The notes under the pieces are model-generated. The model was not told the origin of the DNA. It made no database searches and was given only the letters and a program-made list of their open reading frames with translations. This document shows positions 43,056 to 51,799 of a stretch of DNA of 64,000 nucleotides, one piece after another. Each line of letters begins with the position of its first letter. Position 1 is the stretch's first letter. This DNA is from Saccharopolyspora galaxeae (GTDB lineage Bacteria; Actinomycetota; Actinomycetes; Mycobacteriales; Pseudonocardiaceae). The stretch spans positions 372,001-436,000 of the forward strand of contig NZ_JADDUE010000004.1 of assembly GCF_016526145.1 (NCBI RefSeq). The letters run 5' to 3'. Made by a program: the position numbers and the translations under genes.

Positions 43056-43901
43056 TCACGCCGCCGCGGGCTGCGGCAGGTGCGGGAGGTGCGGCTCGGC
43101 GGGTGCGGTGACCTCTGCCACGGCGCGTTCGGTGCGGCGAGCCAGTTCCCGGCGATCGCCAACCGCGGCCGCGTCCATCTCGGGCAGCAGCGACAGCTCC
43201 ACCACCAGATCCCGGACCCGAGCCACCGCGAGCACGGATTCCAGCAGCGTCGCCTCGCCGACGAACGCCGCAGCGGTCGTCGGCCGCCCACCGGCGCTGA
43301 ACCGCAGCGCCACCGGCTGCACCGGCACCCGCGCGTCCACCGCCGCCTGGAACACCGCGGGCCGGTACCTGCCGGACGCGAGACCGCACCACGTGGTGCC
43401 TTCCGGGAAGGCTCCGACCACGGCGCCGCCGCGCAGCGAGTCGGCGATCGTGCGCACCGCCCCGGGCAGCGCGGACAACCGCTCCCGGTCGATGTAGAGG
43501 GTGCCGACGCGCCCGGCCAGCGGCCCGATCACCGGCCAGGACCGCACCTCGGTCTTGGCCAGCAGCCGCATCGGGCGCACCGCCATCAGCGCGACCACGT
43601 CGAGCCACGAAACGTGGTTGGTGACCACCAACGCCCCGGAATCGAGCCGGTGCTCACCGCGCACCGCGAACCGGATGCCCAGCACCCGCAGCAGCGCCCG
43701 GAACCACGACCGCACCAGCGCAGTGCGCGCGGACCGCCACAGCAGCGCGAACACCACCGCGACCCCGATGCCCGCGAGCATCAGCCCGGCGGCCCCGGCC
43801 AGCCGCAGCGCCACGCGGTGCGTTCCCGCGCGGCGCACCGACCCCGGCCTGGGCAGGCAGCCCGGGCCGCACGGCGAATCCGGCGCCCATCTGTGCGTCA
43901 T
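43056..43901 (-). CDS. PlsC/OlsA-type 1-acylglycerol-3-phosphate or lyso-ornithine O-acyltransferase
   Basis: 281 aa. One N-terminal membrane helix precedes the acyltransferase motif I NHVSWLD (the HxxxxD box). Block III is FPEGTTW, and PVQPVALRFS lies near the end. Its ATG overlaps the stop of the upstream gene by four bases (ATGA), so the two are translated together. The partner is OlsB-like, so lyso-ornithine O-acylation (OlsA) is a good guess; a plain PlsC role is the alternative. It is equivalent to Rv3026c. Confidence 0.85.
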   Translation of the reverse strand: MTHRWAPDSPCGPGCLPRPGSVRRAGTHRVALRLAGAAGLMLAGIGVAVVFALLWRSARTALVRSWFRALLRVLGIRFAVRGEHRLDSGALVVTNHVSWLDVVALMAVRPMRLLAKTEVRSWPVIGPLAGRVGTLYIDRERLSALPGAVRTIADSLRGGAVVGAFPEGTTWCGLASGRYRPAVFQAAVDARVPVQPVALRFSAGGRPTTAAAFVGEATLLESVLAVARVRDLVVELSLLPEMDAAAVGDRRELARRTERAVAEVTAPAEPHLPHLPQPAAA

Positions 43902-44677
43902 GCCGCGGCACCGAGGAAGAACCGCAGGTAGCGCGGGTCGATCCGGGTGAAGTCGAGCAGCACAAAGAAGTCCGCGACCCCGAACTCCGGGTCGTGCGCG
44001 GGCCGCCCGCACACCTGCGCGCCGAGCCGCAGGTAGCCCTTCAGCAGCGGGGGCAGCGGACCGCGGTGGGTGCGCTCGACGGGTTCCGGGTTCCACGGCA
44101 GGTACGGCTGCACCCGCGAGTCCTCCGGCGCGTAGTGCTTCGCCGAAACCGTGTCCCACACCTTCGCCGCGAGCGCGCCGCCGTCGTCCAGCGGCACCGA
44201 GGCGCACCCGGCGAGCCAGGTGTGCCCGTGGAGCAGCATGTAGCGGGCGATTCCGGCCCACACCAGGCTCACCACGCCGCCGGTTCGGTGGTCGCGGTGC
44301 ACGCAGGAACGGCCGGTTTCCACCAGGGCGGGGCGCAGTTCCCCGAGCGCGGACAGGTCGAACTCGGTCTCGGAGTAGAGCCCGCCCGCTTCCCGAGCGC
44401 GCTCCGGCGGCAGCATCCGGTAGGTGCCGACGACTTCGCCGGTGCGGTCGTCGCGGACGATCAGGTGGTCGCAGTGCTCGTCGAACGGATCGGTCTCCAC
44501 GCCCGGCGCGTCGCCGTGCACGGTGGCGCCCATCTCTTCGGCGAACACTTCGTAGCGCAGCCGCTGCGCGGCCCGCACCTCGTCGCTGTCCCGGGCCACG
44601 AGCAGCGAATAGGGAGTGGTGGCAGTGGTCGGAGATCCCGCTGGAGCGGTGCTGGCAAGCAGCGTCGACTCGGACAT
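43898..44677 (-). CDS. OlsB/GNAT-like N-acyltransferase
   Basis: 259 aa in the acetyltransferase superfamily, close to the ornithine-ACP N-acyltransferase type. Features are LRYEVFAEEMGATVHGD, HCDHLIVRDDRTGEVVGTYR, and ETGRSCVHRDHRTGGVVSL. It is the first of a two-gene operon with the PlsC-like enzyme and is equivalent to M. tuberculosis Rv3027c. The pair could make ornithine-type aminolipids, but the substrate is not shown by sequence. ATG 44677 is the start. Confidence 0.78.
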   Translation of the reverse strand: MSESTLLASTAPAGSPTTATTPYSLLVARDSDEVRAAQRLRYEVFAEEMGATVHGDAPGVETDPFDEHCDHLIVRDDRTGEVVGTYRMLPPERAREAGGLYSETEFDLSALGELRPALVETGRSCVHRDHRTGGVVSLVWAGIARYMLLHGHTWLAGCASVPLDDGGALAAKVWDTVSAKHYAPEDSRVQPYLPWNPEPVERTHRGPLPPLLKGYLRLGAQVCGRPAHDPEFGVADFFVLLDFTRIDPRYLRFFLGAAA

Positions 44678-44997
44678 GCCCGCAGGTGTATCGCCGCGCG
44701 CAGAAAGCGCAGTAGGACCGCTGAGGACACGCAATAGGAATTTTCGGTGAATGCCCGGTACTTACCGCACTGGCCTGCCCTGACCGGCCCAACGAACACC
44801 GCATCCCGGAAGTTCCCGCGCCCCCGGAGTTCTCCAAGCGAACGGACCGCTCGTCCCACAAGACTGGTCGAACGTGCCGTTCACTCGGCGCGAAAGCTCC
44901 CCGGCAGAACGACGCGTGCGCGTGTCGCGCGGGAGTCTCGTGGTCCGCGGGTGACCGGGGTGGCGGGCCGGGTTCGCCCGCGCGCTAGGTTGCGGGG
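44678..44997. other. Divergent region OlsB-like / rnhA
   Basis: 320 bp that must contain both promoters. The palindromic element copy E lies at 44838-44887. Nothing else is clear; no leader peptide or operator-like palindrome was found. Confidence 0.4.
44838..44887. repeat. Dispersed palindromic element, copy E
   Basis: GCGAACGGACCGCTCGTCCC opens the left arm, and GGTCGAACGTGCCGTTCACTC closes the right arm. It is one of the few copies in a divergent rather than 3' gap. Confidence 0.7.
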
Positions 44998-45465
44998 ATG
45001 CCGCAGCAGGACGAAGCCGGGGCGCGCGACCGCGTCGAGTTGTTCACCGATGGCGCGTGCAGCGGCAATCCCGGCCCGGGCGGCTGGGGCGTGGTGCTGC
45101 GCTACGGAACGCACGAGCGCGAGCTCCACGGCGGTGAGCCGGGCACCACGAACAACAAGATGGAACTCACCGCGGTCATCGAAGGGCTCGCGGCGCTGAC
45201 CCGCCCGATGCCGGTGGTGCTGGTGCACACCGACAGCACCTACGTGCTCAAGGGCATCACCGAATGGCTCGCGGGCTGGAAGCGCAACGGCTGGAAGACC
45301 GCGTCCAAGCAGCCGGTGAAGAACGCCGAGCTCTGGCAACGGCTGGAAGCCGAAGCGCAGCGGCACGGCACCGTCGAGTGGAACTGGGTCAAGGGCCACG
45401 CCGGGCACCCGGAGAACGAGCGCGCCGACAAGCTCGCCTGCCGCGGCCGCGACGAGAATCGCTGA
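44998..45465 (+). CDS. rnhA: Ribonuclease HI
   Basis: 155 aa; cleaves RNA in RNA-DNA hybrids in replication and R-loop removal. All four carboxylates are present: the Asp of [11 protein letters not shown], the Glu of NNKMEL, the Asp of HTDSTYV and the Asp of NERADKLA. The basic handle [15 protein letters not shown] is present, so it is full-length E. coli type. ATG 44998 is the start. It is divergent from the acyltransferase pair. Confidence 0.95.
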   Translation: MPQQDEAGARDRVELFTDGACSGNPGPGGWGVVLRYGTHERELHGGEPGTTNNKMELTAVIEGLAALTRPMPVVLVHTDSTYVLKGITEWLAGWKRNGWKTASKQPVKNAELWQRLEAEAQRHGTVEWNWVKGHAGHPENERADKLACRGRDENR

Positions 45466-45527
45466 GAACTCGCACCGGCGCGGAATTTCGCGCGCCGCAA
45501 CGGATTCGGCAGAACCGGACCGAAAAC

Positions 45528-45548
45528 AGCACATTTGCGGAATGTGCT
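45528..45548. promoter_or_regulatory. Operator candidate upstream of the small-ORF/YcaO genes
   Basis: AGCACATT and AATGTGCT form a perfect 8-bp inverted repeat across TGCGG. It lies 116 bp before the small ORF and 32 bp upstream of a possible -35 (TTGACG at 45581), with CAAACT at 45605 as a weak -10. This AT-rich symmetry stands out in the local sequence and suits a dimeric regulator. Confidence 0.5.
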
Positions 45549-45664
45549 ACTTCCGTCGTAGTCCATCCGAATGCGCCCCGTTGACGCGATCTCGCCCACC
45601 CGCGCAAACTCCGAATGCGCACAATGGGCTCATCGCCCGCGTCGACCCCGCAACGGAGGAAAAA

Positions 45665-45808
45665 ATGGGTGTTCTCATTGCCAAGGATATTGCCGCCGCA
45701 CGAGCGGAAAAGCTCGAACTGTCGAAGGCCGAGCAGCAGGTGATCGCGCACCTCGTTCGCGAGCACCAGCAGCAGGACCAGCAGCGGACCGGCGCAGCAA
45801 AGCGCTGA
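45665..45808 (+). CDS. Small protein (47 aa), possible YcaO substrate peptide
   Basis: ATG 45665 follows an excellent site (GGAGGAAAAA). The peptide starts MGVLIAKDIAAARAEKLELS, is predicted helical, and ends Gln/Arg/Lys-rich (HQQQDQQRTGAAKR). It has no Cys, only one Ser and one Thr, so it is not an azoline-type core. It lies 168 bp before a YcaO gene. Whether it is a RiPP precursor, a helper peptide or an unrelated small protein is unknown. Confidence 0.65.
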   Translation: MGVLIAKDIAAARAEKLELSKAEQQVIAHLVREHQQQDQQRTGAAKR

Positions 45809-45814
45809 CGACGT

Positions 45815-45852
45815 GGGCACCCGGCGCAAGCGGCACACCTCGCCGGGTGCCC
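45815..45852. terminator. Strong hairpin between the small ORF and the YcaO gene
   Basis: GGGCACCCGGCG and CGCCGGGTGCCC form a perfect 12-bp stem across a 14-base loop, seven bp after the small-ORF stop. There is no T-run, so it is probably a partial terminator or an mRNA-stabilising hairpin, giving more small-ORF than YcaO mRNA. Confidence 0.5.
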
Positions 45853-45976
45853 GGCCGAAATCCACCACGCAGCCGACCGTGCGGTTTCAGCAACGATTCC
45901 TGTTCAGCGCGAACGAATTGTCCGCGAATCGCTTGCACCGCTCCCACGAACACTCGATCAAAAGCGAGGCGTTGCA

Positions 45977-47218
45977 TTGCGCACCATCGACGGAGATCAG
46001 CACGCGCAAGCCGGTGAGCGGTCCTGCGACTGGCGGACGGCGCTGTCGAACGGCGAGCGAGCCGTCCGGCGGTTCGGGTGGACCGCAGAACTCGACCCGC
46101 TCGGCGATGACCCCGCGCTGTGGCGGTGCGTCCTGCACGACCGCAACGGCGAGCCGGTGCCGAGCGGAGCAGGCTCCGGCAAGGGATACCGGCTGCCCGC
46201 CCAGGTCGGGGCGATCTTCGAGGCGCTGGAGCACCACTTCGGCCGCGAGCAGCACAAGACCCCCGACATCGTCCTGCGCTCAGCGCGCGAAGCCGCCACC
46301 GAGCTGACCGGTGATGTCGTGGGCGCCCGCCTCGCGGAAGGCCCCGACGAGCCGATCGCCTGCCTGCCGTTCCGGAACCTGTCCGACGACGCGGCGACCC
46401 TGCTGCCGGCGTTCCTGACGTCTCCCGACTACGTCAGCGACGCCTTCGAGCCGGAACGCCGCGAACTCGGCGACACCTACGACTACGCGGGCGTGCTGCG
46501 CTATTCGCTCAACAGCGGCTGCGCGGCGGGTTCCACGCGGGAAGAGGCCACCGTCCACGCGATCAACGAGATCGTGGAGCGCGACGCCTTCTCGCTGATG
46601 CTGATCAACACGTTCCTCGCCGCAAGCCCGGCGCCGCTGACCGTCGTCGACCCCGCTACCCTTCCCGACAACCTCGCCGAACTGCACGGGATCGCGCGGC
46701 AACGCAGCGGCGGGAGCGTGCAGCTCATCGACATGACGACGAGCCTCGGAATCCCCGCCGTGCTCGCTTACCTCCCGCCGCAGCCCGGTGAACCGGCGCG
46801 AGTGCGCGGTGCAGGCGCGTCGTTGTCCCGCGAGCACGCCATCCGGCGGGCGCTGATCGAGCTGCTGCAACTAATGGCGGGCAGCACGCAACGCGAAGAC
46901 GAAGACAAGGAACGGGACTGGACCGCCGAGTACCCGCCGTTCCACGACTGCTACCTGATGAACCTCGGCCCGAGGCTGCTCGAAGCCGAGGTGGTGCCGT
47001 ACGCACCGACCATCGCCCCGGGCGCTCCGGACGGCCACCTGGAACGGCTCGTTCGCATCCTCACCTCGCACGGCTTCACCCCGCTCGTGCGCGAGCTGCA
47101 CACCAGCGCGGAGCTGACCGTGGTCAGCACCGTCGTGCCAGGACTCGAACGCTTCATGGTGATCACCGACGGCCAACTGGTCGTTCCCGGTCCGCGCGGG
47201 CTCGCCGCCCGGCCCTGA
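45977..47218 (+). CDS. YcaO-domain protein (standalone cyclodehydratase-type ATPase)
   Basis: A 413-aa YcaO enzyme. The core ATP-binding segment is GCAAGSTREEATVHAINEIV then ERDAF, giving the SxxxE and ExxER motifs, with RALIELLQ later. YcaO enzymes phosphorylate peptide amides to make azolines, thioamides or macroamidines. The PxPxP azoline-type C-terminus is absent (it ends near VVPGPRGLAARP), and no E1-like or TfuA partner is near. TTG 45977 follows GAGG at 7 bp. It is downstream of the 47-aa ORF and convergent with etfA. Confidence 0.82.
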   Translation: MRTIDGDQHAQAGERSCDWRTALSNGERAVRRFGWTAELDPLGDDPALWRCVLHDRNGEPVPSGAGSGKGYRLPAQVGAIFEALEHHFGREQHKTPDIVLRSAREAATELTGDVVGARLAEGPDEPIACLPFRNLSDDAATLLPAFLTSPDYVSDAFEPERRELGDTYDYAGVLRYSLNSGCAAGSTREEATVHAINEIVERDAFSLMLINTFLAASPAPLTVVDPATLPDNLAELHGIARQRSGGSVQLIDMTTSLGIPAVLAYLPPQPGEPARVRGAGASLSREHAIRRALIELLQLMAGSTQREDEDKERDWTAEYPPFHDCYLMNLGPRLLEAEVVPYAPTIAPGAPDGHLERLVRILTSHGFTPLVRELHTSAELTVVSTVVPGLERFMVITDGQLVVPGPRGLAARP

Positions 47219-47222
47219 GACG

Positions 47223-47257
47223 AAAAAGCGGGCCGCGCCCGAATGGACGCGGCCCGC
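47223..47257 (-). terminator. Terminator of etfBA (bidirectional with ycaO end)
   Basis: GCGGGCCGCG and CGCGGCCCGC pair perfectly across a 10-base loop. On the minus strand five T residues follow. It lies 16 bp past the etfA stop and also just after the YcaO stop, so it can end both transcripts. Confidence 0.8.
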
Positions 47258-47273
47258 CGAAGCGTTCGAGCGC

Positions 47274-48233
47274 TCAGCCCTTGCGCTTGCCGACCTCCTC
47301 GGTCAGCTGCGGGGCGACCTTGAACAGGTCGCCGACGACGCCGTAGTCGGCGATCTCGAAGATCGGGGCCTCGGCGTCCTTGTTGACCGCCACGATCGTC
47401 TTCGAGGTCTGCATCCCGGCGCGGTGCTGGATCGCACCCGAGATGCCCAGCGCGATGTACAGCTGCGGCGACACGGTCTTGCCGGTCTGGCCGACCTGGA
47501 ACTGGTGCGGGTAGTAACCGGAGTCCACCGCCGCGCGCGAGGCGCCAACCGCGGCACCCAGCGAGTCGGCGAGGGTCTCCACGACCTCGAACGACTCGGC
47601 CGAACCGACACCGCGACCACCGGAGACGACCACGCTGGCCTCGGTCAGCTCGGGCCGGTCCCCGGCCTCCACCGGCTGCGTGCCGGTGATCTTCGCGTTC
47701 TTCGAACCGTCCAGCGCGGGCACCTCGACGGCCTGCTCCGCACCGGCACCGGCGGTCGGCTCGGCGTCCACGCTGCCCGGCAGCACGGTGACCACCGGCG
47801 TACCGGAGGCGACCTTGGCCTTGGCGTTGTAGGTACCGCCGAACAGCGAGTGGCTGCCCACGCCGTCGCCGTCGATGTCGACGACCTCGGACAGCAGACC
47901 GGAGCCGAGCTTGACCGCGAGCCGCCCGGCGATCTCCTTGCCGTCCACCGAACCCGGCACCAGCACCGCGGCCGGCGACGCCGAACCCACCAGCGAGGCC
48001 AGCACCTCCACCGACGGGGTCACCAGGTAGCCGCCCGCGTCCGCGGACTCGGCGACGTAGACCTTCTCCGCGCCCTGCGACGCCAGCGCGCCCTTGAGCT
48101 TGTCGGCGGTGCCCGGCTCACCGACCACCACCGCCGACGGCTCACCGATACGCCGCGCCGCGGTCAGCAGCTCGGCGGTGACCTTCTTCACCTCGCCACC
48201 GGCGTGGTCGACGAGGACCAGAACCTCAGACAT
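47274..48233 (-). CDS. etfA: Electron transfer flavoprotein, alpha subunit
   Basis: 319 aa. With EtfB it takes electrons from acyl-CoA and other dehydrogenases and passes them to the quinone pool. The N-terminal domain is ETF-type. The C-terminal FAD domain carries [32 protein letters not shown] and the signature [17 protein letters not shown]. It follows etfB by 31 bp. M. tuberculosis has the same pair (fixB-fixA). Confidence 0.96.
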   Translation of the reverse strand: MSEVLVLVDHAGGEVKKVTAELLTAARRIGEPSAVVVGEPGTADKLKGALASQGAEKVYVAESADAGGYLVTPSVEVLASLVGSASPAAVLVPGSVDGKEIAGRLAVKLGSGLLSEVVDIDGDGVGSHSLFGGTYNAKAKVASGTPVVTVLPGSVDAEPTAGAGAEQAVEVPALDGSKNAKITGTQPVEAGDRPELTEASVVVSGGRGVGSAESFEVVETLADSLGAAVGASRAAVDSGYYPHQFQVGQTGKTVSPQLYIALGISGAIQHRAGMQTSKTIVAVNKDAEAPIFEIADYGVVGDLFKVAPQLTEEVGKRKG

Positions 48234-48264
48234 GACTTTGACTCTCCTCGCGAAACCAGTGGAC

Positions 48265-49047
48265 TCAGACGAGCTTCTCGGCGGCCAGGAACTCGACGAT
48301 CTTGGTGCCGCCGTCGCCCTCGTCGTTGACGCGCTGACCGGCTTCCTTCGGCGGCTTCGGCGCGGACTCGGTCACCTGCGAACCGGCGTTGGCCAGCCCG
48401 ACCTCGGACGGGTCGATGCCCGCGTCGGCCAGCGTCAGCGCGGAGACCGGCTTCTTCTTGGCCGCCATGATGCCCTTGAACGAGGGGTAGCGCGGCTCGT
48501 TGATCTTCTCGGTGACCGACACGACCGCGGGCAGGTTCGCCTCCAGGCTCACCACACCGGCGTCGGTCTCGCGCTCGATGCTCACGGTCGAACCGTCGGT
48601 GGAGACCTTGCGGGCGTAGGTCAGCTGCGGCTGCCCCAGCAGCTCGGCCAGCATCGCCGGGACCGCGCCCACGCGGCCGTCGGTGGCCTCGTTGCCCGCG
48701 ATCACCAGGTCCACCGACTCGACGGTGCCGATGACCTTGGCCAGCGCCTTCGCGGTCTGCACCGCGTCGGAGCCGTGCAGCGCCTCGTCGGACAGGTGGA
48801 TCGCCTTGTCCGCACCCATCGACAGCGCCTTGCGGATGGCGTCGGTCGCGCGATCCGGACCCATGCACACGGCGGTCACCTCGCCGCCCTGGGCCTCCTT
48901 GATCAGCAGCGCCTCTTCCACCGCACGTTCGTTGATCTCATCCAGCACGGCGTCCGCCGACTCGCGGTCGAGCGTGTGGTCGGAGTCAGCGAGTTTGCGC
49001 TCGGACCACGTATCGGGCACCTGCTTCACCAGGACGACGATGTTCAT
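48265..49047 (-). CDS. etfB: Electron transfer flavoprotein, beta subunit
   Basis: 260 aa, AMP-binding partner of EtfA. It opens MNIVVLVKQVPDTW and has the nucleotide-binding segments GGEVTAVCMGPDRATDA and VIAGNEATDGRVGAVPAML. The recognition loop ANLPAVVSVTEKINEPRYPS is conserved. ATG 49047 follows GAGGA; the earlier in-frame start adds a non-conserved head. First gene of etfB-etfA, with fatty-acid oxidation the likely context. Confidence 0.96.
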   Translation of the reverse strand: MNIVVLVKQVPDTWSERKLADSDHTLDRESADAVLDEINERAVEEALLIKEAQGGEVTAVCMGPDRATDAIRKALSMGADKAIHLSDEALHGSDAVQTAKALAKVIGTVESVDLVIAGNEATDGRVGAVPAMLAELLGQPQLTYARKVSTDGSTVSIERETDAGVVSLEANLPAVVSVTEKINEPRYPSFKGIMAAKKKPVSALTLADAGIDPSEVGLANAGSQVTESAPKPPKEAGQRVNDEGDGGTKIVEFLAAEKLV

Positions 49048-49330
49048 GGGTCCTCTTCGACCTCCTGCGGACTGACGACGACTCATACGTGCTTGCGGGG
49101 TTCCGGCCGACGGTTGCGCATCGTTACCGGGAAGTTCGACCTTGCCACGTCACAGTGTCGGTGGCACAGTGACGCCAACCACCCCGGATGTTACTTGTCG
49201 GTAGCCCCGGTGCAACCAGCGTATCCCGTGACAGTACTCACTTACTCCGTCGACTCCGATACCGCGGTGAGTACCGCCACCTACAGAAACCACATCCAGA
49301 AGCGAACATCTCGGGACTAGCCTGCACGCC
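49048..49330. promoter_or_regulatory. Divergent control region etfBA / degV with two inverted repeats
   Basis: GTCACAGTG and CACAGTGAC (49149-49173) form a 9-bp inverted repeat with one mismatch. GTACTCAC (49234) and GTGAGTAC (49267) are an exact 8-bp pair 25 bp apart. Both are candidate operators. No regulator gene is adjacent. I cannot tell which gene each serves. Confidence 0.4.
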
Positions 49331-50176
49331 ATGAACAACCGCGTCGCCCTCGTGACGGACTCGACCGCTTCGATCCCGGTCGATGTCGCCGACAAACTGG
49401 GGATCTGCGTCGTACAGCTCGAATTGAAGCTCGGCGAGCTGGAGAACGACGAACGCCGAATCCCGCACCCCGACCTGGCGCAGGCCATGCGCGACGGCGT
49501 CGCGGTCGAGACCAGCCCTCCCCCGCCGCCCGCCTTCTTCTGGAACTACACCGACGCGGTCTCGGCGGGCGTCGAGTCGATCGTGTCGGTGCACATCTCC
49601 GAAGGTCTCTCGCAGACCTGCGACTCCGCGCGCAGCGCCGCCGCCGAGATCAACCTGCCGGTGTACGTGGTGGACTCCCGGCTGTGCGGGCTGGGAATCG
49701 GTTACCCGGTGATCGCCGCCGCCGAAGCCGCGGCGGCCGGGGCGGGTACCCAGGGCGTGCTCTCGGTGCTGGACCGGCGGCTGCGCAGCACCACGCAGAT
49801 GATCTACGTGGACACCTTGGAGTACCTGCGCCGCAGCGGGCGCGTCGGCCGGGCGCAAGCGCTGCTGGGCAGCGCCCTGTCGATCAAACCGGTGCTGGTG
49901 CTGCGGGAAGGCGTCCTGGAACCGATGGTCAAGGGCCGCGGCCCGGACCGGGCGCTGAAGAAGGCCGTGCGGCAGGCCGCGCAGCGCGCCGGGAACGGGC
50001 CGGTCGACATCGGCATCGAGCACTTCCAGTACGCCGACCGCGCCAACGAGGTGGCCGAGCAGTTGCGCGCCGCGGTGCCGCAGGCGCGGCGGGTCGTGAT
50101 CGCCGAGACCAGCGCGATCATCGGCGCGCACGCCGGACCTGGCGCGCTCGGCCTCACGGTCTCGCCGGTGGTGTGA
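49331..50176 (+). CDS. DegV family fatty-acid-binding protein
   Basis: 281 aa. The opening VALVTDSTASIPVDVADKLGI and VVDSRLCGLGIGYPV are DegV signatures. FMN is not used; the fold binds a fatty acid, and in other bacteria the related FakB passes it to FakA kinase. No fakA (DAK domain) gene is here. ATG 49331 is the start. It is divergent from etfBA, which fits a shared link to fatty-acid metabolism. Confidence 0.85.
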   Translation: MNNRVALVTDSTASIPVDVADKLGICVVQLELKLGELENDERRIPHPDLAQAMRDGVAVETSPPPPPAFFWNYTDAVSAGVESIVSVHISEGLSQTCDSARSAAAEINLPVYVVDSRLCGLGIGYPVIAAAEAAAAGAGTQGVLSVLDRRLRSTTQMIYVDTLEYLRRSGRVGRAQALLGSALSIKPVLVLREGVLEPMVKGRGPDRALKKAVRQAAQRAGNGPVDIGIEHFQYADRANEVAEQLRAAVPQARRVVIAETSAIIGAHAGPGALGLTVSPVV

Positions 50177-50231
50177 ACGCACTCGCCGGTCGCTCGCGGC
50201 GGCGCTGCTGCGGCGGTCGTAGTGTCTCCGC

Positions 50232-51713
50232 GTGACCGAACCGATCGGCGCGTTCTGCCTGGTGTTGCACAGCCATCTGCCGTGGCTCGCCGGGCACGGC
50301 AGCTGGCCGGTCGGAGAGGAATGGCTGCACCAGGCGTGGGCGCACTGCTACCTGCCGCTGGCGGGGATGCTGGAGCGCTTCGCCGCCGAAGGCCGCCGGG
50401 ACGTGCTCACGCTGGGGATCACACCGTCGCTGGCCGCGGGGCTGGACGATCCGCGCTGCCTGCGGTCCTTCCACCACTGGCTGGGGAATTGGCGGCTGCG
50501 CAGCCACGAAGCGGCGGCGCGCTGGCGCGGCGACCCGGTGCTGCGGGAACTGGCCGCGGCCGAGCACCGCGCCGCGGGTGAGCGGCTGGCCGAGTTCGGG
50601 GCGCGGTGGCGGCACGGCGCTTCGCCGGTGCTGCGGCCGCTGATCGAGTCCGGGACGGTCGAACTGCTCGGTGGTCCCGCCACGCATCCCTTCCAGCCAA
50701 TGCTCGAACCGGAAATGCGGGATTTCGCGCTGCAGATCGGACTAAACGACGCAGAACTGCGATGGGGCGTGCGGCCGGACGGAATCTGGGCGCCGGAATG
50801 CGCGCACCGGCCCGGAATGGAGCGGGAGTACGCGGCGGCCGGGGTGCGGCGATTCCTGGTGGACGGCGGCGCGCTGGAGGATGTTTCGGTGGCGCACCCG
50901 GTCGGCGGCGATGTGCTGTGCTTCGGCCGCGACGTCGCGCTCAGCGAGGAGGTTTGGTCGGCCACCGGCTATCCGGCGCATTCCGACTACCGCGACTTCC
51001 ACACGTTCGACCACGCCGTGGGGCTCAAACCGGCGCGGATCACCGGGCGCGACGTGGATCCCGGGGACAAGGAGCCGTACGACCCGGCGCGAGCCGCCGC
51101 GGCGGTCGACGGCCACGCTCGCGAGTTCGTCTCAGCGGTCACGAACCGGTTGGCGCAGCGCGGCGGGCTGGTCGTGGCGGCCTTCGACACCGAGCTGTTC
51201 GGGCACTGGTGGTTCGAGGGTCCGTCATGGCTGGAGAAGGTGCTGCGCGCGTTGCCTGCGGCGGGAGTGCGCGTGACGACGCTGCGCGGGGCCGTGCAAG
51301 CCGGTCACGTCGGTGCGCCGGTGCAGTTGCCGGAAACCTCGTGGGGCGTGGGCAACGACTGGCGGACGTGGTGCGGCGACGCGGTCTCCGACATCGCCGA
51401 GGCGAACCGGGCGCTGCAGGAACGGGCGCTGCGGCACCTGCGGCGCGTTCCCGGCTCAGCAGCGCGCGATCCGGTGCGGGACCAGTTGTTGCGCGAGGTG
51501 CTGCTGGCACTGGCAAGCGACTGGGCGTTCATGATCAGCCACGAGACCGGTGCGGATTACGCGCGCGGGCGCGCGCGGCTGCACGCGGCACGGGCGCACC
51601 GGCTCGTCGATCTGGTGGAGCGCGGTGCGCACGCCGAAGCGGCCGAGTTCGCTCGCGGGCTCCGGTCGCAGGACGGGATCTTCGGGCACCTCGACGCACG
51701 CTCGTTGCGGTAG
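50232..51713 (+). CDS. GH57 alpha-glucan branching enzyme type (Rv3031-like)
   Basis: 493 aa. The N-terminal barrel carries FCLVLHSHLPW, the nucleophile Glu in WAPECAHRPGMERE, and the acid Asp in AFDTELFGHWWFEG. It is the counterpart of M. tuberculosis Rv3031, which makes branches in the methylated glucose lipopolysaccharide pathway and glycogen-like polymers. GTG 50232 gives a normal length. It is followed at 86 bp by a GT4 glycosyltransferase, the same pair as Rv3031-Rv3032. Confidence 0.9.
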   Translation: MTEPIGAFCLVLHSHLPWLAGHGSWPVGEEWLHQAWAHCYLPLAGMLERFAAEGRRDVLTLGITPSLAAGLDDPRCLRSFHHWLGNWRLRSHEAAARWRGDPVLRELAAAEHRAAGERLAEFGARWRHGASPVLRPLIESGTVELLGGPATHPFQPMLEPEMRDFALQIGLNDAELRWGVRPDGIWAPECAHRPGMEREYAAAGVRRFLVDGGALEDVSVAHPVGGDVLCFGRDVALSEEVWSATGYPAHSDYRDFHTFDHAVGLKPARITGRDVDPGDKEPYDPARAAAAVDGHAREFVSAVTNRLAQRGGLVVAAFDTELFGHWWFEGPSWLEKVLRALPAAGVRVTTLRGAVQAGHVGAPVQLPETSWGVGNDWRTWCGDAVSDIAEANRALQERALRHLRRVPGSAARDPVRDQLLREVLLALASDWAFMISHETGADYARGRARLHAARAHRLVDLVERGAHAEAAEFARGLRSQDGIFGHLDARSLR

Positions 51714-51799
51714 TGCCCGCGCGGATCGAGTGATCATGCGCGGCCGGGCCCGGCGTGCAAACGTCCTGTTCCGGGAGCTGCCGGAAGGAATCTCATCTC

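Noticed and set aside
45813-46307. Alternative 164-codon frame overlapping the YcaO start
   Set aside because: It is in a different frame, has no ribosome site or family similarity, and conflicts with the clear YcaO motifs.
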